From Pseudomonadota bacterium (lineage in GTDB: Bacteria > Pseudomonadota > Gammaproteobacteria > Burkholderiales > Thiobacillaceae), in NCBI GenBank assembly GCA_021780975.1, contig JAJXXS010000118.1:1-10108 (forward strand): a stretch of 10,108 nt of DNA, in the 5' to 3' direction. The notes beneath the pieces were generated by a model, which saw only the letters and a list, made by a program, of their open reading frames with translations, was not told where the DNA came from and searched no databases. The translations under genes were made by a program, and so were the position numbers. This document shows positions 1 to 6,215 of this stretch, in pieces (position 1 is the first letter of the stretch; each line of letters starts with the position of its first letter).

Positions 1-513
1 AGTGGCGAGCCCGAGCGCCTCGCGGCACTGATCGATCTGGCGATCCAGATAGGCCGGCGAGAGCAGATGTGCCTGGGTGAGATCGTCCGCCGTGCCCAGG
101 CCGCGCGCCACGATCTCGCTTTGAAACCAAGAGGGAAAATCTTCGGGCGGCCCCTGCTCGAAAGTGAGAAAGCCGCCCTTGGAAACGACGTACAGCCCCT
201 CCCGCGCCACGCCCTTGGCCAGCGCGCGACGCAGCCCCTCGCCCAGCGCGCGCGCCGAGCGACCGTAGCGGTAATGCGCGGCGGTGTCGAAGACATTGAT
301 GCCGGCGAGCGCCGCCCGTTCGACGACGGCCGCGTAGGCCGCGTCCACGGCATCGCTGGCAGCGCCAGGAAAGCTGCCGATGCCGAGCGAGGACAGCTTG
401 TAATGCAGATGGAGAAAATCGCTGTAATGGGAGACGGGAAAGTTCGCCCCGTAACGCTCCATATAGCGCTGGGTGCCCAGGGTGGTGGCGCGGCCGGATG
501 CGAGTGTGCTCAT
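1..513 (-). CDS. Aldo/keto reductase, N-terminal 171 residues (cut by window edge)
   Basis: This is the N-terminal half of an NAD(P)H-dependent aldo/keto reductase; the rest lies off the left edge. The visible part starts with about 40 residues before the first barrel strand (KLSSLGIGSFPG, 39-50). The signature INVFDTAAHYRYG (72-84) follows, carrying catalytic Asp76 and Tyr81, and the catalytic Lys is Lys112 in VVSKGG. The catalytic His should follow LGLAT at the cut end. The family reduces aldehydes and ketones in the cytoplasm; the substrate here cannot be told. The ATG at 513-511 overlaps the stop codon of the deacetylase gene as ATGA, and no good Shine-Dalgarno sequence precedes it, so translation is probably coupled. 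The family call is firm from the motif; the subfamily is not assigned. Confidence 0.9.
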   Translation of the reverse strand, partial: MSTLASGRATTLGTQRYMERYGANFPVSHYSDFLHLHYKLSSLGIGSFPGAASDAVDAAYAAVVERAALAGINVFDTAAHYRYGRSARALGEGLRRALAKGVAREGLYVVSKGGFLTFEQGPPEDFPSWFQSEIVARGLGTADDLTQAHLLSPAYLDRQIDQCREALGLAT

Positions 514-1670
514 GCGTGTCGGAGGTAGGGATGGCCCGCCACGGCCTGCGCGAGGCGCACGACCTGCGGGCGCGGCGGCGCGGGCCGGGGCGCGGCGTCG
601 AGGCGGCTGGCGAAGAACTGCGCGAAGTGCGCCGCGTCCTCATCGAGGTCCCAGCCGCTGCCGCGCAACGCGGCGGCCCCTGCGGAGGGCAGCTCCGCCG
701 GCAGTTGGCGCCCCGAGATGAGGCCCCACAACCCGGTCCACGCCCGCGCCACCACGAGCGGATGATAGCCGCCCCCGCCCGTCACCAGCAAACGGGCCGT
801 GCCATCGGCATGACGCGGCGCGCCGGCAAGCACGTCCGCGCACAGGGAAAGCCAGCCCTGGGTGGTCAGCGCGAGCTTGCCCAGGGGGTCGAAGGCGATG
901 GCGTCGGCACCGCCGAGAAGCACGACGGCATCGGGGCGGAAGCGGTCCAGGACGCGCGGAAAAACCTCGTTCCACAGCAGACGATACTCCGCATCCGTGG
1001 TGCCGCGCGGCAGCGGCAGATTGAGGCTGGTGTAGCCGGCCTGCGGCGCACTGTCCTCGAAACGCCCACCGCCATGCGGGTAGGCGTAGGCGGTATCCAT
1101 GTGCAGAGACAAGGTGAAGACATCCGCGTCGTGCAGGAACGCCTGCTCGACGCCATCCCCGTGATGGGCGTCGATGTCCACGTAAAGCACCCGCCAACCG
1201 GCCTGCTTGAGCCGCAGGATGCCGAGGACGGGATCGTTGAAGAAGCAGAAACCCCGGGCGCGGTCCGGCTGCGCATGATGCATGCCGCCGGCCGGATTGA
1301 AGGCGACATAGCCCTCCAGCACCATCTCGGCGGCCTGGATGGAGGCACCCGCGGCCGTCGCCGGGGTGGTGAAGAAACCGGAGAAATATGGGTTCTCCAG
1401 GGTTCCCAGCGCATGGCGGGCGCGCGCCTGCGGCGCAACCCGGCCAAGCGCCTCGGCGCGCTTGAATGCGCTCACGTAATCCGGCGTGTGAAACCATTGC
1501 AGTTCGCTATCGCCAGCCTTGCGCGCCGCCACGAACTCCTCCGCGGAGAGGGCCTCGTAGGCAGCGATGAGATCCTGCGCCAATGAAACGCGCGGAATGG
1601 CCAGCGGGTGATTGCTGCCGTACATGGGGCGGCGGTAGCGCGCGGCGGCGATGAAACGTGCGCGGCTCAT
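510..1670 (-). CDS. Histone deacetylase family protein (AcuC-like, zinc-dependent)
   Basis: A 386-residue zinc-dependent deacetylase of the arginase/deacetylase fold. Motifs occur in the expected order: NPAGGMHHAQ (125-134) with the active-site His pair 131/132, FCFFND (141-146), YVDIDAHHGDGV (163-174) with zinc ligands Asp167 and His169, GGADAIAFDPLG (253-264) with the third ligand Asp256, and TGGGGYHP (297-304) with catalytic Tyr302. All catalytic residues are present. GGMHHA resembles AcuC and class I enzymes more than acetylpolyamine hydrolases. By family, the substrate is acetyl-lysine on a protein, as for Bacillus AcuC on acetyl-CoA synthetase; no acs or acetyltransferase gene is visible here. 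Met1 is chosen over Met16 because homologues, as I recall them, begin with an equivalent RFI...YRR segment. It overlaps both neighbours by ATGA. Confidence 0.92.
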   Translation of the reverse strand: MSRARFIAAARYRRPMYGSNHPLAIPRVSLAQDLIAAYEALSAEEFVAARKAGDSELQWFHTPDYVSAFKRAEALGRVAPQARARHALGTLENPYFSGFFTTPATAAGASIQAAEMVLEGYVAFNPAGGMHHAQPDRARGFCFFNDPVLGILRLKQAGWRVLYVDIDAHHGDGVEQAFLHDADVFTLSLHMDTAYAYPHGGGRFEDSAPQAGYTSLNLPLPRGTTDAEYRLLWNEVFPRVLDRFRPDAVVLLGGADAIAFDPLGKLALTTQGWLSLCADVLAGAPRHADGTARLLVTGGGGYHPLVVARAWTGLWGLISGRQLPAELPSAGAAALRGSGWDLDEDAAHFAQFFASRLDAAPRPAPPRPQVVRLAQAVAGHPYLRHA

Positions 1671-2082
1671 CGGCGCGGACGCAGGTGTATTTCCGGCCGC
1701 TTCTGCGGCAGCGCTTCCAGCCGGTCGAGAACCAGATAATGGCCGGCGCCGGATACGCGCGGCAGGTACTCCGTCCAGCCCCCATCCGGAGTCAGGCAGC
1801 AGGGATGCACGCCCGCATCGACCGCCTCCTTCACCGCCATGCGCGTATCCACCATGAGGAAGCGCTCGTCACCGCCGTCGTCATAATGAGCGGGCGCCGC
1901 GCGCACGTCGGAGCTCAGGGGCCGGTCAAAATCCTTCGGGGCGTAGAAGCTCACGCCATCGCGCGACTTGGAAGCAACGCCGCACATGGCACGCGAGCCG
2001 CGCCATAAGGGACATCATCGCCCTGCGGCGGCGCCAACAGGATGTCGCGCGCACATCGCAAACGCCGCATGAGGAATCTCAT
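1667..2082 (-). pseudogene. Remnant of a VWA-domain (NorD/CbbO-like) gene, frameshifted and internally deleted
   Basis: Two reading frames make up this remnant. The first starts at ATG 2082-2080, overlapping the upstream stop as ATGA. It encodes 43 residues beginning MRFLMRRLRCARDILLAPP and ends at TGA 1953-1951. The second frame is open from about 2014 to TGA 1669-1667. It carries SFYAPKDFDRPL, which resembles the mid-VWA KDFDEPL stretch of NorD/CbbO proteins, then HYDDGGDERFLMVDTRMAV, GVHPCCLTPD and EYLPRV, which match the domain's C-terminal end (HYEGRYGIEDTRMAV, HPFCVTIDRE, YLPHLFG). The MIDAS DxSxS motif and the TDGxPND strand are absent; about 50 residues seem lost between KDFD and HYDD, and several hundred before it. 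Intact relatives are roughly 600 residues or more and work with MoxR-type ATPases (NorQ, CbbQ), none of which is seen here. A gene caller may report only 1987-1667 (106 residues). Confidence 0.7.
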
Positions 2083-2483
2083 AGGCGTCCTTCCTGCTCG
2101 CAGCGGGATTTGATGAAGAGATGCAGATGGCGTGTGGTGCGCACCGCCATCCTGGCCGGTTCGCGCGGCAACGCATCCGGGCGCCCCGCGTCCAGGCAGT
2201 TGCGGTAATAGACCAGTTCGCGGCAGTTGTCGCGGATGGTGTTCCAGCTGGGATCACCCTTTACCAGCAGTTTCCATAGCGTGAGGAGATCCGCGGACTC
2301 CTGCGGCACGGGCTTGTCGGTGGCAGCGCCAAGATAGCCCTTGATCAGGCGCTTGGCGACAGCCTGCGCGACATCCACCGTCGCTCCGACAGGCAGCCCG
2401 GCGCCGTCGTCAAGACGATCTTCCAGGGCGCGAATCTCGGCGTCCGCATGGTTGAGGATGGCAGCCAGATCAGGTTCGGACAT
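2079..2483 (-). CDS. Conserved hypothetical protein, 134 residues
   Basis: I do not recognise a named family. The product is cytoplasmic in character, with no signal peptide or membrane segment, and looks mostly helical: an acidic N-terminal helix (3-24), a middle helix (36-54), LLTLWKLLVKGDPSW (66-80), then DNCRELVYYRNCLDAG (85-100) and RTTRHLHLFIKSRCEQEGRL (115-134). Three cysteines (87, 96, 128) sit in the C-terminal half, and the WNTIRDNCRELVYYRN segment looks like a conserved core. It is the first gene of the coupled run that continues into the VWA remnant, the deacetylase and the reductase, and its stop overlaps the next start as ATGA. It may once have served the VWA protein; that is inference. 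The ribosome binding site is poor: AGG lies about 14 bases upstream. Confidence 0.8.
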   Translation of the reverse strand: MSEPDLAAILNHADAEIRALEDRLDDGAGLPVGATVDVAQAVAKRLIKGYLGAATDKPVPQESADLLTLWKLLVKGDPSWNTIRDNCRELVYYRNCLDAGRPDALPREPARMAVRTTRHLHLFIKSRCEQEGRL

Positions 2484-2500
2484 GGGCGGGAACTTGTACC

Positions 2501-2506
2501 TATAAT
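2501..2506 (+). promoter_or_regulatory. Candidate -10 box for the 2587 gene
   Basis: TATAAT is a perfect sigma-70 -10 hexamer in an AT-rich island between divergent genes (2484-2586). A start near 2513 would give a leader of about 74 bases before the ATG at 2587. The -35 is poor: TTCGGA at 2475-2480 has a 20-base spacer. The opposite strand carries a TATAGG with TTGCTG about 15 bases upstream, a weak candidate for the minus-strand operon. Only the hexamer itself is seen; activity is inferred. Confidence 0.4.
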
Positions 2507-2586
2507 TTCATTCCACCATCAGCAAATCAGCGCATGCTGAATACCCGACGATTTTATTCGGCTTTTGTTCCGCCGCAGGAAACCCC

Positions 2587-2910
2587 ATGAAAAAACTGGT
2601 CAAGCTGTTGAAGCTCAACAACCTGCAATACAACGCCAACCGCGATCCCCAGGTGTACCGCCGCCTGCCCAACGAGCCCTTCCGCATCCAGGCCTGGGTG
2701 GACGGCAGCGGCAAGGCCTCCTGCAGCATCACCGATGCCGCGGGCCATGTGCTGGGGGAGGCGGAGGTATCCCTGCCCGGCGTCTATACCCAGGAACTGC
2801 GCTTTCCCGATGCCGGCGCCCGAGTGGTGACCCTCAACATCTCCGCCAACGGCGCAAGCGTCAGCGAAAACCTGCGCCTGGATGTGCTGGACCACGCCTG
2901 GGTGGGATAG
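2587..2910 (+). CDS. Hypothetical protein, 107 residues
   Basis: I do not recognise a family. The first 27 residues are basic (MKKLVKLLKL) but lack a true hydrophobic core or cleavage site, so this is not a convincing signal peptide. From about residue 28 the protein looks like a single beta-sandwich-type domain of alternating strands: FRIQAWVD (32-39), ASCSITDA (44-51), GEAEVSL (57-63), TQELRF (68-73), RVVTLNISA (79-87) and ENLRLDVLD (94-102). It ends HAWVG. A good ribosome binding site (AGGA, 2577-2580) lies 6 bases before the ATG, and a TATAAT is further upstream. It is the only plus-strand gene among minus-strand genes here, with its end 15 bases from the panD stop. Codon use matches the neighbours, so it is very probably a real gene. 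Confidence 0.8.
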   Translation: MKKLVKLLKLNNLQYNANRDPQVYRRLPNEPFRIQAWVDGSGKASCSITDAAGHVLGEAEVSLPGVYTQELRFPDAGARVVTLNISANGASVSENLRLDVLDHAWVG

Positions 2911-2925
2911 GAGGGCGTTCCGCCT

Positions 2926-3309
2926 TCAGCCGGCCGCCTGCACCGGAATGGCGCTGCGCTCATCGGTAATGGCGTTGTTTCCGTCCACGTAAACCAGCTT
3001 GGGATGATAACGCGCAAGTTCAAGCTCGTTGTACTGCGCGTAGCTGGCGATGATGACGATGTCGCCCGGCGCGGCCTTGTGGGCCGCGGCGCCGTTGACG
3101 GAAATGAGTCCGGAGCCGCGCTCGGCCGCGATCGCATACGTGGTGAAGCGCGCCCCGTTGCTGACGTTGTAGATCTGGATCTGCTCGTACTCACGGATGT
3201 CGGCGGCCTCGAGCAAATCCAGGTCGATGGCGCAGGAGCCCTCGTAATGCAGCTCCGAGTGGGTAACCCGCACCCGGTGCAGCTTGGATTTCAACATGGT
3301 TCGGGTCAT
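2926..3309 (-). CDS. panD: Aspartate 1-decarboxylase
   Basis: PanD makes beta-alanine from L-aspartate for pantothenate and coenzyme A synthesis; it is a cytoplasmic homotetramer with a pyruvoyl cofactor. The 127-residue length is normal. The proenzyme self-cleaves between Gly24 and Ser25, and the site HYEGSCAID is present. Other active-site residues sit at the standard positions: Lys9, Arg54, Thr57 and Tyr58 in NGARFTTYAI. The N terminus MTRTMLKSKLHRV is the usual one, which fixes the start; GGAA about 8 bases upstream can serve for ribosome binding. It follows panC after 65 bases and has its own candidate -10 box there, so it can be read both with panBC and separately. Confidence 0.98.
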   Translation of the reverse strand: MTRTMLKSKLHRVRVTHSELHYEGSCAIDLDLLEAADIREYEQIQIYNVSNGARFTTYAIAAERGSGLISVNGAAAHKAAPGDIVIIASYAQYNELELARYHPKLVYVDGNNAITDERSAIPVQAAG

Positions 3310-3362
3310 GGGAATATTCCGTGCTGGACTAGCGGCGGCTGTTGCCTGCCTATGATGGCCCT

Positions 3363-3368
3363 ATTATA
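3363..3368 (-). promoter_or_regulatory. Candidate -10 box for panD
   Basis: Read on the minus strand, positions 3368-3363 are TATAAT, in the 65-base gap between panC and panD. A start near 3356 would give a leader of about 47 bases. No recognisable -35 hexamer lies 16-18 bases upstream, where the sequence is the GC-rich end of panC. It would let panD be transcribed apart from the long operon; this is inference. Confidence 0.35.
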
Positions 3369-3374
3369 AGGCGA

Positions 3375-4208
3375 TCAGGGGCCGGCGGTTTCCAGATTGT
3401 CGATGAGGCGCGTGCTGCCCAGCCAGGCCGCCGCGAGGACGACGAACCTGCCGCCCTGCACGCGCGCGGCGGCGAGCGTCCCGGCCTCGCGCACGGCGAC
3501 GTAATCCACCTTCCAGCCCGCGCCCGTCAAGGCCGCTGCCGCGTCCTGTTCGAGCCGGTGAAAATCGCGTTCTCCGGCCTGCAGCCTTTCCGCCAGAACC
3601 GCCAAGGTCTGGTAGAGGCGCGGTGCCTCGGCGCGTTCCGCGGCACTCAGATAGCCGTTGCGCGAAGACAGGGCAAGACCATCGTCGGCGCGCACGGTGT
3701 CGACGCCGACGATGGCAATCGGCAGCGCAAACTGCTCCACCATGGCGCGCACAAGCGCAAGCTGCTGGTAGTCCTTTGTGCCGAACAGCGCCGTCTGCGG
3801 CCGCACCAGATTGAACAGCTTGAGTACCACGGTAAGCACGCCGCGAAAGTGCCCCGGCCGATACGCGCCGCACAATTCGTCCGCCAGCGGCGGCGGCGCC
3901 ACGAAGCAGGTCTGGGGCTGCGGATACATGTCTTCCACGGCCGGGGCGAACAGTGCATCGCAACCTGCCGCGGCGAGCTTGGCGCAGTCGTTCTCCCAGG
4001 TGCGCGGATAGCGCTCGTAATCCTCGCCTGCGCCGAACTGCAGCGGGTTGACGAAAATGCTGGCGATCACCGCCGGCGCATACCTGCGCGCCTCCTCCAC
4101 CAAACGCAGATGCCCGGCGTGCAGGTTGCCCATGGTAGGCACGAAGGCCACCTCGCCCTGCGCGGCGCGCCAGGCGCCGAGTTCAGCGGGGCCAGCCAGT
4201 ATGTGCAT
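3375..4208 (-). CDS. panC: Pantothenate synthetase (pantoate--beta-alanine ligase)
   Basis: PanC joins pantoate and beta-alanine using ATP through a pantoyl-adenylate, the last step of pantothenate synthesis, in the cytoplasm. The 277-residue length is typical. Class I adenylate-forming motifs are present: FVPTMGNLHAGHL (22-34) with the HxGH-type signature, SIFVNPLQF (50-58), a pantoate-binding RPGHFRGV segment near 117-124, FGTKDYQQL (about 142-150), and GLALSSRNGYL near 179-189, the KMSKS-like loop. FGTKDYQQ replaces the commoner FGEKDYQQ. The N terminus MHILAGPAELGAWR aligns with known PanC starts, which supports the ATG at 4208. There is no clear Shine-Dalgarno sequence, and a strong hairpin ends 13 bases upstream. 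It lies between panB (59 bases) and panD (65 bases). Confidence 0.98.
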   Translation of the reverse strand: MHILAGPAELGAWRAAQGEVAFVPTMGNLHAGHLRLVEEARRYAPAVIASIFVNPLQFGAGEDYERYPRTWENDCAKLAAAGCDALFAPAVEDMYPQPQTCFVAPPPLADELCGAYRPGHFRGVLTVVLKLFNLVRPQTALFGTKDYQQLALVRAMVEQFALPIAIVGVDTVRADDGLALSSRNGYLSAAERAEAPRLYQTLAVLAERLQAGERDFHRLEQDAAAALTGAGWKVDYVAVREAGTLAAARVQGGRFVVLAAAWLGSTRLIDNLETAGP

Positions 4209-4220
4209 GGCGGCAGGGCA

Positions 4221-4237
4221 GCGGCGCCGGGCGCCGC
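4221..4237 (-). repeat. GC-only hairpin in the panB-panC gap
   Basis: A 17-base perfect inverted repeat has 8-base arms (4221-4228 and 4230-4237) around one central base. In RNA it could fold as 7 G-C pairs with a 3-base loop. It sits 12 bases ahead of the panC start codon on the transcribed strand. No T-tract follows, so it is not an ordinary intrinsic terminator. It might slow decay from one side, partly uncouple panC from panB, or affect initiation at panC. Confidence 0.5.
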
Positions 4238-4267
4238 AGGATGGAAATCGACATCATAAGGCGCTGC

Positions 4268-5062
4268 TCAAGCCAGGATGTGGCTCGCATCGGGAAATTC
4301 GCCGGCCTTCACCTGGCGCACATACTCGGCCACCGCAGCCTGCATGTCCGCCGCGCCGGCGAGGAAATTCTTCGCAAACCTGGGCGGCTGGGCATACAGG
4401 CCGAGCGCGTCGTACAGCACCAGCACCTGGCCGTCGCAGTCGGCGCCGGCGCCTATCCCTATGGTGGGAATCATCAGTGTCCGCGTGATCTCTGCCGCGA
4501 GCGCTGCGGGGACGGCTTCCAGGACGATGAGGCCGGCGCCGGCTTCCTCCAGCAAGCGGGCGTGCTCCAGCAGCCGGCGCGCGCCTTCCTCGTCGCGCCC
4601 CTGCATGCGATAGCCGCCGAGCTGGTGCACCGACTGCGGCAGCAGGCCCAGGTGGGCGCATACCGGGATGCCGCGCTGCACCAGAAAAGCCACCGTCTCC
4701 GCCATCACCGCGCCGCCTTCCAGCTTGACCATGTGCGCGCCCGCGGCCATGAGGCGCGCGGCCGAGCGGTAGGCCTGGCGCGGCGAGACCTGGTAGCTGG
4801 CGAAAGGCAGGTCGGCCACGAGAAAGGCGCGCGCAAGACCGCGCGCCACACAGGCCGTGTGGTAAGCCATGTCCTCAAGCGTGACCGCCAGGGTGGAATC
4901 CCTCCCCTGCACCACCATGCCCAGCGAATCCCCCACCAGGGCGACGTCCACCCCGGCGCTGTCGAGCAGGCGCGCGAAACCGGCGTCGTAGCAGGTCAGG
5001 GCCGCGATCCTCTCGCCTTCCCCTTTCATTGCCTGCAGGCTGCGCAGCGTGTGCTGATTCAT
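4268..5062 (-). CDS. panB: 3-methyl-2-oxobutanoate hydroxymethyltransferase (ketopantoate hydroxymethyltransferase)
   Basis: PanB transfers a hydroxymethyl group from 5,10-methylene-tetrahydrofolate to 2-oxoisovalerate, giving ketopantoate, the first committed step to pantothenate. The 264-residue TIM-barrel enzyme has the standard motifs: ALTCYDAGFA (21-30), VGDSLGMV (43-50) with metal ligand Asp45, VADLPF (82-87) with Asp84, VKLEGG (112-117) with Lys113 and Glu115, HLGLLPQSV (137-145), the catalytic Glu182 in VLEAVP, and IGIGAG (201-206). The start overlaps the stop of the kinase gene as ATGA, and AAGGGC lies just upstream as a ribosome binding site. No separate ketopantoate reductase gene (panE) is present in the window. 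Confidence 0.98.
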   Translation of the reverse strand: MNQHTLRSLQAMKGEGERIAALTCYDAGFARLLDSAGVDVALVGDSLGMVVQGRDSTLAVTLEDMAYHTACVARGLARAFLVADLPFASYQVSPRQAYRSAARLMAAGAHMVKLEGGAVMAETVAFLVQRGIPVCAHLGLLPQSVHQLGGYRMQGRDEEGARRLLEHARLLEEAGAGLIVLEAVPAALAAEITRTLMIPTIGIGAGADCDGQVLVLYDALGLYAQPPRFAKNFLAGAADMQAAVAEYVRQVKAGEFPDASHILA

Positions 5063-5703
5063 GCGCTGCCCTTGCTGAAGAATTCGCGCGCGCCGCGCAT
5101 CTTGTCCATGCGCTCCAGGAGCAATTCGAAATCCTCCGTCTGCGTCACGAAGTTGAGATTCTCGCTGTTCACCATGAGCACCGGCGCGGCATCGTAATGA
5201 TGAAAGAATTCGCTGTAGAGCGCCACGAGACGGCGCAGGTAATCGGCGTTCATGCCGCGTTCGTAATCGATGCCGCGCTGCCGTATGCGCGCCTGCAGAA
5301 CCTCGATCGGCGCCTGCAGATAAAGCACGAGATCGGGTGCCGGGGCATGCAGGCTGAGGTCATCGAACACGCGCCCATAGAGCTGGTACTCGTCCTCATC
5401 CAGGTTGAGCTGGGCGAACAGCTTGTCCTTGTCGAGCAGAAAATCGGCCACCAGCGCGTGGCGAAAGAGGTCGCCTTGCGCCAGTTCCTTGACCTGGCGC
5501 GCGCGATCGAACAGAAAATGCAACTGGGTCGCGAGCGCATAGCGCTTGGGGTCCTGGTAGAAGCGCGGCAGAAACGGGTTGTCCGCCGCGCTTTCCATCA
5601 GGGTGTCGGCGCCCAGATGCTCCGCCAGCCGCCTGGCCAGGCTGGTCTTGCCGGCGCCGATGGGCCCCTCCACCACCAGATAGCGAAAGCGCGCCAGGCT
5701 CAT
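5059..5703 (-). CDS. Deoxynucleoside kinase (dGK/dCK family)
   Basis: A 214-residue P-loop kinase of the deoxynucleoside kinase family, which phosphorylates deoxynucleosides for salvage of dNTPs in the cytoplasm. The Walker A loop GPIGAGKTS occupies 13-21 with Lys19. NPFLPRFYQDPKRYALATQ (42-60) is the substrate-side segment seen in Bacillus Dgk/Dck-type enzymes, followed by LHFLFDRARQ and VADFLLDKDKLFAQL; later come DLVLYLQAP and RQRGIDYERG, resembling the lid arginines. Which base it prefers (G, A or C) cannot be read from sequence. It overlaps folK upstream and panB downstream by ATGA, a linkage I recognise from other betaproteobacteria but for which I know no metabolic reason. Confidence 0.9.
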   Translation of the reverse strand: MSLARFRYLVVEGPIGAGKTSLARRLAEHLGADTLMESAADNPFLPRFYQDPKRYALATQLHFLFDRARQVKELAQGDLFRHALVADFLLDKDKLFAQLNLDEDEYQLYGRVFDDLSLHAPAPDLVLYLQAPIEVLQARIRQRGIDYERGMNADYLRRLVALYSEFFHHYDAAPVLMVNSENLNFVTQTEDFELLLERMDKMRGAREFFSKGSA

Positions 5704-6215
5704 GGTCGCGCCCCGGCGACGCTGTGAATGGGGGGCTCAAGCGGGCGGGCCGCCTGCTCCGCAACGCCGTCGAGCAGCGCGCCGAGCCCCCCGAGGCCGG
5801 GCAGGCTGAGCCCGGGGGCGATTTCCGCCAGGGGCCGCAGCACGAACGCGCGGCCATGCATGCGCGGGTGCGGCAGGGTAAGCCCCGGCTCGTGGAAACG
5901 CGCAGCGCCGTACAGCAGCAAATCCAGGTCGAGGGTGCGCGGCGCGTTCTTGAAATGGCGCTCGCGGCCATGCTGCTGTTCGATGCGGAAAAGCTCTTCC
6001 AGCAACGCGCGCGGCGAAAGGCTCGTCTCCAGCGCGGCGACGGCATTGACGAAGTCCGGCTGTCCGTCATACCCCACGGGCGCCGACAGATACAGGCGCG
6101 AGCGGGCCAGCAGGCGGCTGTGTCCCAAAGCGCCCAGTTCGGCCAAGGCGTTCTCCACCTGCGCGACCGGGTCCTGCAGGTTGGCCCCCAGCCCGATATA
6201 GGCCACCACCGTCAT
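5700..6215 (-). CDS. folK: 6-hydroxymethyl-7,8-dihydropterin pyrophosphokinase
   Basis: FolK (HPPK) moves pyrophosphate from ATP to 6-hydroxymethyl-dihydropterin, the step before dihydropteroate synthase in folate synthesis. The 171 residues include IGLGANLQDP (7-16), GQPDFVNAVA (51-60), APRTLDLDLLLYG (91-103) with the two Mg-binding aspartates 96 and 98, and LPHPRMHGRAFVLRPL (114-129). All expected motifs are present, and the length is normal with a slight C-terminal extension. The start overlaps the pcnB stop as ATGA and the stop overlaps the kinase start as ATGA. Its folate product is the precursor of the cofactor consumed by PanB two genes downstream. Confidence 0.97.
   Translation of the reverse strand: MTVVAYIGLGANLQDPVAQVENALAELGALGHSRLLARSRLYLSAPVGYDGQPDFVNAVAALETSLSPRALLEELFRIEQQHGRERHFKNAPRTLDLDLLLYGAARFHEPGLTLPHPRMHGRAFVLRPLAEIAPGLSLPGLGGLGALLDGVAEQAARPLEPPIHSVAGARP

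Noticed and set aside
498..1586. A 362-codon plus-strand frame opposite the deacetylase gene
   Set aside because: It mirrors a gene with all catalytic motifs, and its product is Arg/Gly-rich without domain character.
2015..2257. An 80-codon minus-strand frame overlapping the 134-residue gene
   Set aside because: A shifted frame of the better-supported gene 2079-2483 with low-complexity Arg/Ala content.
2912..2926. Short hairpin (AGGGCG-TTC-CGCCTT) between the convergent 2587 gene and panD
   Set aside because: Six pairs including a G-U, no T-tract on either strand; too weak to call a terminator.
3342..5197. Long plus-strand frames opposite panC and panB (305 and 318 codons)
   Set aside because: panC and panB are certain from their motifs; these frames are shadows.
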